A DNA stretch of 64,000 nucleotides from contig CALEYL010000072.1 of NCBI GenBank assembly GCA_937926205.1, positions 310,001 through 374,000 on the forward strand, written 5' to 3'. The notes beneath the pieces are model-generated. The model had not been told where the DNA came from, made no database searches, and worked only from the letters and a program-made list of their open reading frames with translations. Positions 51,761 through 60,890 of the stretch are shown here, in pieces (within the stretch, counting starts at the first letter, position 1; every line of letters begins with the position of its first letter). The position numbers and the translations under genes are program-made. The DNA comes from an uncultured Saprospiraceae bacterium. Its GTDB lineage: Bacteria; Bacteroidota; Bacteroidia; Chitinophagales; Saprospiraceae.

Positions 51761-51818
51761 GCCAACAACGGCTATAGTGCATGCCCTGCGGGACACGCGC
51801 CATAGCCAAACCGTTGGC
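51761..51818 (+). other. attC-like palindrome between two single-gene units
   Basis: 58 bp. Outer arms GCCAAC (51761-51766) / GTTGGC (51813-51818); inner arms GGCTAT (51770-51775) / ATAGCC (51802-51807); central GC-rich loop. The size and two-box form are those of a short attC site. The core reads GTTGGCA rather than the strict GTTRRRY. Confidence 0.55.
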
Positions 51819-51830
51819 AACAATAGCAAA

Positions 51831-52676
51831 ATGACAAACACGACTACAACTAATAGACCAATCAAGCATGGACTACTTGGTTTTTCATTGACTTTTATTG
51901 TAATTGTGGCATTACTTACGACACAATTTATTTATCGTTACAGTAGCGACATTTTCGGCAAGCAATTTGACAACTTTGTCATCATTAAAATGCTTTTACA
52001 CGGACTCCTTAGTGTAGTGACATTTGCACTACCTATAAGCATTCTCGTAATGACAACCATCTATTACCGACAATTGTTTCGTAACGGACAAACAAAAATT
52101 AATTTAAAAGGTGCCCTTCTTCCCTCTACAATTATTCTAGTAACGTGTTTTATGTGGACAGCATTTCTATCTCCAATCAATAACTTACATATGAGTAGAC
52201 TGCTTTACGACATAAGAGCAGCAAGCCCAGGTGAAAAAATTGAACCGACTGACTTAAATCTTTTTAGAGATTCACCGATGACAAACAATTTTTTTCAACT
52301 CGGACAGTCAATAAATTCATTATCCGTACAGAAAACTGATGCTAGAGATAATGTGGACTTTGTTTTATCGGGAAACACAAAAATTAATACTATGAAAATT
52401 GTGAGAGCAAAAATGGTTGGCGTTCCTATCTTGTTATTTATTTTATTTTTTACCGGCATGTTCTTAGGTATTTTAAATCAACAGAATAAACTTATCTATC
52501 TTTTATTTAGCATTTACCTGACCGTTTTACCCGGCATTTATTATTTGCAACTCTACTTTGAAAAATTTTCAAAACAATCTATAGTTACAGCATTTCAAGG
52601 ACAGTTTATTTATCTATCTATTTTGACAGCGATAACAGGTGGTCTGTTTGTCCTTGCAAAACGACAGACCAAATAG
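51831..52676 (+). CDS. Membrane protein with LptF/LptG-like N-terminus
   Basis: 281 aa from ATG 51831; the longer frame from 51759 would run through the attC-like palindrome and is rejected. Helices: LLGFSLTFIVIVALLTTQF, LLHGLLSVVTFALPISILVM, LLPSTIILVTCFMWTAFL, VGVPILLFILFFTGMFLGIL, LIYLLFSIYLTVLPGIYYL and a last one near the C-terminus. The phrase FALPISILVMTTIYYRQLF recalls YjgP/YjgQ permeases, with a short soluble loop in the middle; the real LptF/G are longer (about 350-380 aa), so it may be a divergent relative. It is a single gene bounded by attC-like sites. Confidence 0.65.
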   Translation: MTNTTTTNRPIKHGLLGFSLTFIVIVALLTTQFIYRYSSDIFGKQFDNFVIIKMLLHGLLSVVTFALPISILVMTTIYYRQLFRNGQTKINLKGALLPSTIILVTCFMWTAFLSPINNLHMSRLLYDIRAASPGEKIEPTDLNLFRDSPMTNNFFQLGQSINSLSVQKTDARDNVDFVLSGNTKINTMKIVRAKMVGVPILLFILFFTGMFLGILNQQNKLIYLLFSIYLTVLPGIYYLQLYFEKFSKQSIVTAFQGQFIYLSILTAITGGLFVLAKRQTK

Positions 52677-52690
52677 ATAATGCTACTGTT

Positions 52691-52781
52691 GCTAACACGC
52701 ATTTAGTGCTATGCGGCACAGGTTGTTAGAAAATTTGTAAATTAGTGTGTGCCGCACATCGCTAACTGCGAAACCGTTAGC
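52691..52781 (+). other. Long attC-like palindrome
   Basis: 91 bp. Outer arms GCTAAC (52691-52696) / GTTAGC (52776-52781), then CGCA / TGCG, and inner arms TGCGGCACA (52712-52720) / TGTGCCGCA (52748-52756) with a 27-base loop. Nested imperfect pairing along the whole length, as in larger attC sites. It follows the LptF-like gene by 14 bp. Confidence 0.55.
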
Positions 52782-52943
52782 CTCCATTTCGAAAACCAAC
52801 TAAACCTATCATAAAAAATTTTAAAATAATAAGGCTTAAACAATTTGATGAAGCCACCCAAAAGGCAGCAATTGAAAAAAATGAATACTTTAGCTCATAA
52901 GTACTGCTTTCTCCTACAAGCCATGAGTTATCGTCTGATCACT

Positions 52944-53197
52944 CAACTGATCATAGCATCCTTCCTGTGTTGCTCTTGGTCAGATATGAATGGACAATCA
53001 CCAGATAAATTGTCAGCGATCTGGAATGGTACAACAGAAACAACGGAACATCGGCTTGAAGCAGCTGAACAACTCATCAACATGTTGTTGGACAACGCTC
53101 CAAATGCTGCATTTGATCTGATTGACAAGTATGCTGGAATTGAGCACAAAAGAGAGCAATCAACAATGGGAGGCCAAGAGTCTCCGCGCGCTTGGCA
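52944..53197 (+). pseudogene. Truncated, frameshifted copy of the 5' end of the TPR-cyclase gene
   Basis: 254 bp that aligns with 57501-57753 with a few substitutions and one inserted A at about 53127. It encodes the signal peptide and first about 75 residues (IIASFLCCSW, NGQSPDKLSAIW, EAAEQLINMLLDNAP), after which the frame shifts and homology stops at 53197. An open frame 52845-53246 exists, but its ends are unrelated to the parent, so it is probably not functional. Confidence 0.85.
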
Positions 53198-53496
53198 TGC
53201 TATGCGTGATGGTGAAATCGGAGTTCTTCAGGATCGACTACCTTGAGTTCTAATACTGCTTATTGTTTGTTTTGCAATATTAAAAATGGCATGAGCTGAA
53301 AAGAAAAAATTTTAAATTTAAATCATCTATTTGGTGCAAATAAATAAAAAAAAGATATCTTGCCCGCAATATTGATAATCTACACTATAGACAACACCTC
53401 TTTTTAAAGCAATAACTTGCTCTGGTTTAAGACTTTAGGATTACCTGAACAGGTAAATTCAGGTGATATTATTATTCATCATCTTAATTCTCTAGT
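53198..53496. other. Intergenic, no gene recognised
   Basis: 299 bp, AT-rich from about 53270, between the cyclase fragment and the metalloprotease start. Probably carries the protease promoter. No repeat or hairpin of note. Confidence 0.4.
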
Positions 53497-56085
53497 ATGA
53501 AAAACGTACACTATCTACTATTGCTTTTGTTTGCGCCAGTACTGGCATTTGGACAAGGAGCTGTTGCCAAACGGGTAGCTAAAGCCGTTACCAAACATGA
53601 CATAAGCGATTATGTACTTGTTACGGCTACCGATCAGGATCTCAAGGATTTTAATATCCCTGCAAATGTCCTTACAGAAGGGCTAATTGTAACACTTGAT
53701 CGCGAAGCAATTCGCAATTTGCAACAGGAGCGCCCAGAGGTACTAAGCCTCACTTTTCCGCTGCCAGGCCAGGGAGAGGCTGTTGTTACACTGATTCCCA
53801 ATAAGGTACTTTCGGATGATTTTGTACTTACTACCAGCAGTGGGAGAACCGTAGATTACACACCTGGCCTTTACTACGCGGGAACGTTGGATGGTGACCC
53901 CACCGCCCTGGTTGCTATTAGCGTATTCGACAATGAGATTCACGGCTTGATCTCCACAAAATACGGCAATTATGTAATCGGCCTCGTTGAGGGTGCTCGT
54001 AACAAGGAGCATGTGATTTACAATGACCGCCACTTCCGGCAACCACAGGATTTAGACTGTGCTACGCCTGATGATGGAGAAGTGTACAGGCCCAGCGATC
54101 TGGAGTACAACGAAGCCAGAACAACGGGTGATTGTATTCAGGTATACATTGAAATTGACGATGATATCGTGACGAATAAAGGTGGGGTAGTTGGTGCTAC
54201 CAACTATGTGACGGGAGTGTTCAACCAATCCATTACCCTCTACGCTAATGAAAGCCTGGAAATGGGCATTTCTGAAATCAAAGCCTGGAATACGCCTGCT
54301 CCTTACTCTGGCACCAGCTCCAGCGCGATGCTGAGTTCTTATCAGGCTAACACAGGTGCTTTCAATGGTGATTTGAGCCACCTGGTATCTTATCAGGCCA
54401 GTGGTGGTATTGCCGCCGGTTTTGCAGGTATTTGTAATTCTAACCCAGATCTATCCAAGTGTTTTAGCAGCATTGATGCTACTTACAGCAACGTACCTAC
54501 TTACTCGTTTACCGTGATGGTAGTAACCCACGAGATGGGGCACCTGATCGGCTCGCGCCACACCCACGCTTGTGTATGGAATGGCAACGGCACGGCTATT
54601 GATGGTTGTGCCGGTAGCACCGAAGGTACCTGCTCTGTACCTGGTAGCCCTGCCGGCGGCGGTACCATTATGAGTTATTGTCACCTCACTACGGGGATTG
54701 ACTTTACGCAAGGTTTTGGCCCTCAGCCAGGTAATGTTATCCGCAATACGGTAACCAATGCAGGCTGTTTGTCTGCAACTTGTGGGGTACCTGGTCCTAC
54801 TTGTACTGACGGCATCCAGAATGGTGACGAGACGGGGGTTGACTGCGGAGGTTCCTCCTGTGCACCTTGTGCCGGGCCTTGTAACGATAACCTGGTGACT
54901 GTTACCATCATTTTGGATAACTACCCTGAAGAAACAAGCTGGACCATCAGAAACGCCGGAGGGTCTGTAGTGGCTTCTGGTGGTACTTATGGTTCACAGC
55001 CTGATGGTTCTACGGTAGTAGAAAATATCTGCTTGGTAGACGGTTGCTATGACTTTACGATTTCTGACACTTACGGTGACGGTATCTGCTGTACTTACGG
55101 CAATGGTAGCTATACCGTTACTTCCAGTGATGGAACGGAAGCTTCCGGCGGTACTTTCGGATCTAGTGAAACGACCAACTTCTGTGTAGGCGGCCCTCCT
55201 CCTCCTACTTGTACCGATGGGATTCAAAACGGTAACGAGACGGGCGTAGACTGCGGTGGCCCTGATTGTGCACCTTGTGGTGGAAGTACGGTACTCCTTG
55301 GTTCCTACTTCGAGACTGGCTGGGACGGCTGGGCAGATGGCGGTTCTGATTGTGCCCGTTATTTAGGCTCCCGCTCTTATGAGGGAAGTTATTCTATCTA
55401 CATTCGGGATAACTCTGGTATCGCTTCGGCAATGACTTCTCCTGTGTTAAACCTGTCTGGTTACAGTTCAATTGATATCGAATTCTACTTCTACGCCACC
55501 AGCATGGAGAATGGTGAAGATTTCTGGGTGCGGTTCTACAATGGCTCTACCTGGACCACTGTAGCCGCTTATGCCGCTGGAACTAGCTTTAACAATAACG
55601 GCTTCTACGTAGCCACGGTAAGTCTGAGCAGTGCTCAGTATAATTTTGCCAGCAACTCGCAAATTCGTTTCCAGTGCGATGCCAGTGATAACAGCGACCT
55701 CATTTACATTGATGCGGTGACTGTTACTGCTAATAGCGGATCACTCGTAGAAGGAGGCACCGTGGTATCTATTGGAGAAGTAGAAGGCAACAATACGGAA
55801 TACAGCAATCCGGCAGTGGAACTGGGCGCTATTGACCTGGGTATGGAATTGGAAGGCAATGACATAAGAATATTCCCGAACCCTGCACAGGATGTCCTGA
55901 ATATTCAGTCCGCAGCTAACATGCAGTCTATCCGCGTGATGAGTGCTACCGGCCAGCAATTACGTCAGATCAACCTGGATAACAACCAGCAGCGCATTGA
56001 CATTGCTAACCTGACGCCTGGTATGTATTACCTCCTTATCGAAGTGAATGGAGCGTTACAGCCGCAGCGTTTTGTGAAACATTAA
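53497..56085 (+). CDS. Secreted metzincin metalloprotease (reprolysin-like) with T9SS sorting domain
   Basis: 862 aa. Signal peptide (YLLLLLFAPVLAFGQ), prodomain, then the zinc site H345-E-M-G-H349-L-I-G-S-R-H355, the HExxHxxGxxH metzincin signature, with a Met-turn IMSYC near residue 393. Two Cys-rich repeats (CTDGIQNGDETGVDCGG, CTDGIQNGNETGVDCGG) flank a domain GDGICCTYGNGSYTVTSSDG. A jelly-roll-like domain (YFETGWDGWADGG) follows, and a type A sorting domain closes the protein (IRIFPNPAQDVLNIQS, LTPGMYYLLIEV, RFVKH). Exported by T9SS, likely degrades extracellular protein. Confidence 0.93.
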   Translation: MKNVHYLLLLLFAPVLAFGQGAVAKRVAKAVTKHDISDYVLVTATDQDLKDFNIPANVLTEGLIVTLDREAIRNLQQERPEVLSLTFPLPGQGEAVVTLIPNKVLSDDFVLTTSSGRTVDYTPGLYYAGTLDGDPTALVAISVFDNEIHGLISTKYGNYVIGLVEGARNKEHVIYNDRHFRQPQDLDCATPDDGEVYRPSDLEYNEARTTGDCIQVYIEIDDDIVTNKGGVVGATNYVTGVFNQSITLYANESLEMGISEIKAWNTPAPYSGTSSSAMLSSYQANTGAFNGDLSHLVSYQASGGIAAGFAGICNSNPDLSKCFSSIDATYSNVPTYSFTVMVVTHEMGHLIGSRHTHACVWNGNGTAIDGCAGSTEGTCSVPGSPAGGGTIMSYCHLTTGIDFTQGFGPQPGNVIRNTVTNAGCLSATCGVPGPTCTDGIQNGDETGVDCGGSSCAPCAGPCNDNLVTVTIILDNYPEETSWTIRNAGGSVVASGGTYGSQPDGSTVVENICLVDGCYDFTISDTYGDGICCTYGNGSYTVTSSDGTEASGGTFGSSETTNFCVGGPPPPTCTDGIQNGNETGVDCGGPDCAPCGGSTVLLGSYFETGWDGWADGGSDCARYLGSRSYEGSYSIYIRDNSGIASAMTSPVLNLSGYSSIDIEFYFYATSMENGEDFWVRFYNGSTWTTVAAYAAGTSFNNNGFYVATVSLSSAQYNFASNSQIRFQCDASDNSDLIYIDAVTVTANSGSLVEGGTVVSIGEVEGNNTEYSNPAVELGAIDLGMELEGNDIRIFPNPAQDVLNIQSAANMQSIRVMSATGQQLRQINLDNNQQRIDIANLTPGMYYLLIEVNGALQPQRFVKH

Positions 56086-56086
56086 T

Positions 56087-56114
56087 GGTACTTTGAATAA
56101 GGTACTTTGAATAA
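56087..56114 (+). repeat. 14-bp tandem duplication
   Basis: GGTACTTTGAATAA occurs twice in immediate succession (56087-56100 and 56101-56114) right after the protease stop codon. Likely a simple slippage duplication. Confidence 0.85.
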
Positions 56115-56120
56115 AAAGGT

Positions 56121-56162
56121 GGGTAGATGGATGCGAAAGCATTGATCTACCCATTCTTTTTT
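56121..56162 (+). terminator. Intrinsic terminator of the protease gene
   Basis: Stem GGGTAGAT-gg-ATGC (56121-56134) / GCAT-tg-ATCTACCC (56139-56152) closed by a GAAA tetraloop, followed by a T-rich run (56154-56162). The region 56163-56339 then contains a short CCCGC/GCGGG hairpin (about 56306-56321) and no gene. Confidence 0.8.
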
Positions 56163-56339
56163 AGCGCTTGTTCGGACTTTATACGCTGCTGAAAGCGAGG
56201 TCTCCGCAGTTGATGGTGCGCATTTTGTTTTGCAACCTTAATATCAACTGTCTAAGAGATAAGGGAGGTTTGCTATTCCCATAGATCCTGCTGGGTTGGC
56301 GGCTCTCCCGCTTTTGGCGGGACAGGCTGTTCAACTCCT

Positions 56340-56404
56340 TGCATCCGCCACCGATCTATGGAAGGAGGTAATGCCGGGGCGTGTGTGCGGCGGTGGCGGA
56401 TGCA
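56340..56404. repeat. REP-like inverted repeat, copy 2
   Basis: Perfect 14-bp arms TGCATCCGCCACCG (56340-56353) / CGGTGGCGGATGCA (56391-56404). Related to 33201-33264 by arm sequence, by CCGATCT after the left arm and GGTAATGC in the loop. Lies between convergent genes. Confidence 0.65.
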
Positions 56405-56455
56405 CTACTATAAGTTATCTGAAATAAAGAGAAAAAATAAGGACAGTCTTGACAG

Positions 56456-57013
56456 TTACCTTTTAGGAAAAATAATTCCATATTTAGAGGCGACTTCAAT
56501 AATTTTCTGAACATCTGGAGGTCCTTGTGGCTTGGGAGGAATAACCATTTCTAGTGCAGGCTCAGACATTTCAATGAAGTATCCTTCAAAGCCGCCAGGA
56601 GATAGATGCATTAAGACTTCTGCTTTTTCTGTCAGAACTTTAAAAGAATGTTGAATATTTCGAGGAAGAAAGACCCAATCACCTTCTTTTGCTGCAATAA
56701 TTTGATTGCCGACCGTATATTCTATTTCTCCACTTAAAAGGTAAAAAGATTCATCTTCTTTGGTGTGGGTATGTGGAGGTGGTTCTAATCCCTGAATTTC
56801 ATAGCCATGAATTAATGAAAAAGCACCATTTGTATCTTTTGAAGAAACAAGAACACTCATTAAATGCCCGATGTACCAATATGAATTGGATAAGTTAGGA
56901 GAAGCTAAAAAAGGATTTCCATTCATCGTTGAGAAGTTTAGTGTCTTATGAAAAGGTATAAACGGGATTAAACTTAACAATGAGGACTTAGCTAAAAATT
57001 CTTTCCTATTCAT
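56456..57013 (-). CDS. Cupin-domain protein with N-terminal export-type signal
   Basis: 185 aa. MNRKEFLAKSSLLSLIPFIP looks like a short Bacteroidota signal (RKEF opening). Cupin motif 1 is PPPHTHTKEDESFYLLSGEI, with His/His/Glu metal ligands, and motif 2 is GDWVFLPRNIQHSFKV. Members are dioxygenase- or binding-type; substrate unknown. Divergent from the HxlR regulator with about 100 bp between starts, a common regulator-target arrangement. Confidence 0.88.
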   Translation of the reverse strand: MNRKEFLAKSSLLSLIPFIPFHKTLNFSTMNGNPFLASPNLSNSYWYIGHLMSVLVSSKDTNGAFSLIHGYEIQGLEPPPHTHTKEDESFYLLSGEIEYTVGNQIIAAKEGDWVFLPRNIQHSFKVLTEKAEVLMHLSPGGFEGYFIEMSEPALEMVIPPKPQGPPDVQKIIEVASKYGIIFPKR

Positions 57014-57112
57014 TTTTTTGGGCTAAATTAGCCTATAGGTTTCTATCAGGCAAGTACTTACTTTTAAGTAAGGTACTTACTTAAACTGTATTAATAATTG
57101 ATTTTCAATAAG

Positions 57113-57481
57113 ATGACACTTAAAAAAATGAAAAAAGATTTTTCAAAAGATGAGCTTATTAAGAGTTGCCCAGTACAACATACACTACAATTTATTGGAG
57201 GAAAATGGAGGATCGGTATACTTTGGAGTATGAAGGACGGTTGCAGAAGATTCGGAGAACTTAAAAAAGATGTTTTGGGAATATCTGAAAAAATGCTTAT
57301 TCAAGAATTACGGCATCTTGAAAGATTGCAAATAATAAAAAGAAAGGCATACCCTACGATTCCGCCAAAAGTGGAATATAGTCTAACAGAAAGGGGAGAT
57401 TCTTTGATTCCAACAATTCTTATCATCGTTAATTGGGGATATTCTGATATGGAATTGAATACATCAGTTAACAAAGTATAA
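57113..57481 (+). CDS. HxlR-family transcriptional regulator
   Basis: 122 aa. Winged helix of the HxlR type: SCPVQHTLQFIGGKWRIGIL with the conserved Cys, RRFGELKKDVLGISEKMLIQ, ELRHLERLQIIKRKAYPTIP, PKVEYSLTERG. HxlR regulators often sense oxidants or reactive electrophiles through that cysteine. Likely controls the divergent cupin gene (inference). Possible starts: 57113 (used) or 57128; 57098 is a weaker codon. Confidence 0.9.
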   Translation: MTLKKMKKDFSKDELIKSCPVQHTLQFIGGKWRIGILWSMKDGCRRFGELKKDVLGISEKMLIQELRHLERLQIIKRKAYPTIPPKVEYSLTERGDSLIPTILIIVNWGYSDMELNTSVNKV

Positions 57482-57488
57482 AATATTC

Positions 57489-59801
57489 ATGAGGGCTATG
57501 CAACTGATCATAGCATCCTTCCTGTGTTGCTCTTGGTCATATATGAATGGACAATCACCAGATAAATTGTCAGCGATCTGGAATGATGCAACAGAAACAA
57601 CGGAACATCGGCTAGAAGCAGCTGAACAACTCATCAACATGTTGTTGGACAACGCTCCAAATGCTGCATTTGATCTGATTGACAGTATGCTGGTATTGAG
57701 CAGAAAAGAGAGCAATCAACAATGGGAGGCCAAGAGTCTCCGCGCACTTGGCAACGCATATTATTTAAGGGGAGTCCCACAAAAAGCACTCGAAGTTTAC
57801 AACCAGGGGCTACAGATCTGCCGGGAAATTGACGACAAATCAGGTATCATTCAAGCCTTGGGAAATCTTGGCAACACCTATGCTGCCCTAGGGCAGTTTG
57901 AACAAGCCAGAGCCACTTACCTTGAAAGTCTTGGATTTGAAGTTGGCCCTGATCAGCAAATACTCCGAGTGAAAATATACAGAGGGTTGGCAAATTTGTA
58001 CAGCAGCCGTGGACTGCTTAAAGAAGCTCTTGATTTCTATAGTCAAGAGCTGGCGCATGCACAAAAGTGGCGACTCCAGGAGGAAGAAGCGATGAGTTTT
58101 AACCACTTAGGCAATACGCTGCTGCAAATGGGTAATTACCCAGCGGCATTCGAAAACTATAGCCGTAGCTTACAAATTAGCGTGGAAATCAGGGATTCCC
58201 AACTGATTGCCACGAACTACCTTAACATGGGTAATATCTATTCAACACTCCAGGACTTTACCCGGGCGCAAAAATATTACAAACGAATTATTGAGATCAA
58301 TAAAACATCAGCTGATCCAATGCTTCTGTTTCTTGCCTATCAAAGCCTTGGAGGGAATTATGAACATTTAGGACAGCTGTCAAACGCTTTAATTCAATAC
58401 GAAAGGTGCCTTCAAATCGGCGAATCTCTCGATGATCCGTATCTGATGGTTGAAAGTCATAACCAATTGGGCGGGAACCTAATTTTGCAACAGAAATATA
58501 CTGATGCTGAAGATCACTTTCAAGCAAGCCTGGCTTTGCTGGATAATTTCGAAGATGACAGGCTATCCGCTGAAACGCATGAAAGCTTAGGAGATTTATA
58601 TCTGAAGCAAGAAAAAATTATCTTAGCCTTGGAATCTTTTGAAGCTGCCAATGCCTTATATGAATCCATTGGGGATTTGCGCTTCACAGCACAAATACAA
58701 TTAAGAATCGGTGCCGTTCTTATTGAAAGAAAAAATCCAAAAAATGCATCCCTGTGGTGTCGAAATAGCCTACAATATGCAGAACAATCGAATACGCTGC
58801 CGATCCAGCGAGCAGCCTGTGAATGTCTTTATAATGCCTACAAATCTTTAGGGAACAATGAGGAGGCATTACTTTTTCACGAGCGCTGGCAGGCTCTGGG
58901 CGACAGCCTACAGAGTAATGTTCTGCAGAGGCGAGTCCAGGAAATGGAACTCAACCGACAAATGGAATTAGATAGCGTGAGGCGCATTGAGGAAAAACTT
59001 GCCCTCAATGTCACTCATGGACAAGAATTATCGATTGAGAAGAAACGAGGAACTAGCTTGCTATTGGGGGCCCTTGCCATCCTGCTTATCGCTCTGGTGT
59101 TATGGTTCCAGCTTCGATTGATCCAAAAATCGCGGACTGAAATTCAAAGGGAGAAAGAAAAGTCGGAGCATTTGCTTCACAATATTTTACCCACTGCAGT
59201 TGCTTCCGAGCTCAAGGAAAGCGGCCAATCTGCGGCGCGAGATTTTAAAGACGTGACAATTTTGTTTACCGATTTTAAAGGCTTCACACAAATGTCTGAG
59301 GCTGTTAGTCCACAGGAGTTGGTGTCAGAGATCAACACATGCTTTACCGCATTCGATCAAATCATGACGAAATATGGAATCGAAAAAATAAAAACCATCG
59401 GTGATGCATACATGGCTGCAGGCGGATTGGAAACTTCACGAAACTCAACCGTAAAAGATGTCGTTTTGGCAGCACTTGAAATGCAGGAGTATATTCAGAT
59501 CAGAAAATCAGAGCGGACTGCCATGGGACAACCCCACTTCGAAATGAGGGTCGGTATTCACACTGGGGATGTAGTGGCTGGAATTGTCGGGTCTCATAAA
59601 TATCAGTACGATATTTGGGGTGATGCGGTGAATACGGCAAGCAGAATGGAAAGTAGTGGTGAGCAGGGGAAGGTGAATATCAGCCACACCACTTATTCTC
59701 TACTGAAAAATGACCAGTCTTTTACTTTTGAAAACAGAGGCATCATTGAAGTAAAAGGAAAAGGGGAAATGGAAATGTGGTTTGTCAACCGGGCGGAATA
59801 A
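57489..59801 (+). CDS. TPR-repeat class III adenylate/guanylate cyclase
   Basis: 770 aa. Signal peptide (IIASFLCCSW), about ten tetratricopeptide repeats from residue 50 to 460 (AKSLRALGNAYYLRGVPQKA, AIIQALGNLGN style), a coiled linker, one membrane helix (LLLGALAILLIALVLWF, about 524-544) and a cytoplasmic class III cyclase domain: metal-binding Asp595 in TILFTDFKGF and Asp639 in TIGDAYMAAGG, then HTGDVVAGIVGSHKYQYDIW and GDAVNTASRM for the transition-state Asn/Arg. The TPR part is thus periplasmic. cAMP is likelier than cGMP, but the specificity residues are not conclusive. Its 5' end is duplicated at 52944. Confidence 0.93.
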   Translation: MRAMQLIIASFLCCSWSYMNGQSPDKLSAIWNDATETTEHRLEAAEQLINMLLDNAPNAAFDLIDSMLVLSRKESNQQWEAKSLRALGNAYYLRGVPQKALEVYNQGLQICREIDDKSGIIQALGNLGNTYAALGQFEQARATYLESLGFEVGPDQQILRVKIYRGLANLYSSRGLLKEALDFYSQELAHAQKWRLQEEEAMSFNHLGNTLLQMGNYPAAFENYSRSLQISVEIRDSQLIATNYLNMGNIYSTLQDFTRAQKYYKRIIEINKTSADPMLLFLAYQSLGGNYEHLGQLSNALIQYERCLQIGESLDDPYLMVESHNQLGGNLILQQKYTDAEDHFQASLALLDNFEDDRLSAETHESLGDLYLKQEKIILALESFEAANALYESIGDLRFTAQIQLRIGAVLIERKNPKNASLWCRNSLQYAEQSNTLPIQRAACECLYNAYKSLGNNEEALLFHERWQALGDSLQSNVLQRRVQEMELNRQMELDSVRRIEEKLALNVTHGQELSIEKKRGTSLLLGALAILLIALVLWFQLRLIQKSRTEIQREKEKSEHLLHNILPTAVASELKESGQSAARDFKDVTILFTDFKGFTQMSEAVSPQELVSEINTCFTAFDQIMTKYGIEKIKTIGDAYMAAGGLETSRNSTVKDVVLAALEMQEYIQIRKSERTAMGQPHFEMRVGIHTGDVVAGIVGSHKYQYDIWGDAVNTASRMESSGEQGKVNISHTTYSLLKNDQSFTFENRGIIEVKGKGEMEMWFVNRAE

Positions 59802-60062
59802 ACGTATTGACACCTTAAAGTGATTCCTATCGCATCACATATTGTCGCTGAAAATGGGAATTTTATACTTAATAATACGTAGTTCACGAGTGATGAAATT
59901 ATGAAAGACGTGATGAAATTAAGAAGGAAATGACCCTACATCAGCAGGTTTTTGTAGATCGCATATTAGTTTGAGTGACCCCCTTAATAAGAAAATATCG
60001 GCTTCTGATGTGCATTCTCTAAGAAATGATTTGAGTTCAATTCATCCGTTAGCTTCCATCAG

Positions 60063-60548
60063 ATGAAAGAAAAAGAATACATAGCAGAAATTAATGACCA
60101 ATACTTGAAAAAGTATCAGGAAGAATTTAGTTATCATTTGCTATTAGCGATAGAGCATGGACATGATGGATTTAAGCCGTATCGAATTAATCCTAAACAT
60201 TATATTCTGACAATTTATGATCCATTAGAATTATACTATGTATTATTGGGAAGAGAAAACCTTTTAATAAATTTAAATTTTACCGAAAAGGAAGAAGTTA
60301 ATAAAAATTTAATCCGGCATTTAGAGTTAGATGACAATAATATTGATTCAATATATGACCGAGAAGTGGTATGGTTGAAAAGGGAGATTGAGTATGAATT
60401 TCTAAGAAGGTGTTTAACTCAAATAGAATTAAAAATTAAAGACAAAATTCAACTTTATATAACTCAACACTTAACAGAAGTATCGTTTGATATTTCGAAC
60501 ATGAAAAGCATAAATGCAGAATACTTATGGAAAAACTTAGAAGATTAA
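60063..60548 (+). CDS. Hypothetical protein
   Basis: 161 aa, acidic and AT-rich gene. No signal or membrane segment. Not recognised: helices KKYQEEFSYHLLLAIEHGHD, LELYYVLLGRENLLINLNF and EEVNKNLIRHLELDDNNIDS can be seen. The start follows CCGTTAGCT (60047-60055), which resembles the right end of the attC-like palindrome at 52776; no matching left arm was found. Confidence 0.65.
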   Translation: MKEKEYIAEINDQYLKKYQEEFSYHLLLAIEHGHDGFKPYRINPKHYILTIYDPLELYYVLLGRENLLINLNFTEKEEVNKNLIRHLELDDNNIDSIYDREVVWLKREIEYEFLRRCLTQIELKIKDKIQLYITQHLTEVSFDISNMKSINAEYLWKNLED

Positions 60549-60784
60549 TTCAATCACGAGAAAAACGGGGCCTGCGCTGACCTTCCTCCTAACAGTGCAC
60601 TTTTTGTAGGCGAGCGTTCATCCGAATATAACCAGCTGAAAAATTGGTCGAGTTCTGAACAAAGCGTACATTTGAGTAGGGGGATGTTCAGCCATGCAAT
60701 CGAAATAAGTCGAAGGTGGGACCGCATGATTGACGGAATTTTTCATGATGTCTTCCTTTCGTCTTCTTTTTCAAAACATCAGGC
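60549..60784. other. Intergenic, no gene recognised
   Basis: About 235 bp after the hypothetical gene, of higher G+C than its neighbours. No convincing coding frame; it may be the relic of another gene. Confidence 0.35.
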
Positions 60785-60867
60785 GCTTAACTTAATAGGA
60801 ATGAACAATGGCTAATACGGCAATAGCTCCCAATCGGCCGCTATTGCGTTTAGCCTAACCGTTATAA
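60785..60867 (+). other. attC-like palindrome before the decarboxylase
   Basis: Left core GCTTAAC (60785-60791) fits RYYYAAC. Arms GGCTAA (60810-60815) / TTAGCC (60850-60855) and GCAATAGC (60820-60827) / GCTATTGC (60840-60847). The right end GTTATAA (60861-60867) is a poor match to GTTRRRY. The decarboxylase ATG follows 23 bp later. Confidence 0.5.
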
Positions 60868-60890
60868 CAGATTAAGACAATCAGGGTATT

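Noticed and set aside
51759..51830. Extended N-terminus of the LptF-like protein
   Set aside because: These 24 codons run through the attC-like palindrome; the ATG at 51831 begins a normal protein.
52845..53246. 133-residue intact gene
   Set aside because: Its centre is a frameshifted fragment of the cyclase gene at 57489 and both ends are unrelated sequence; treated as a pseudogene fragment.
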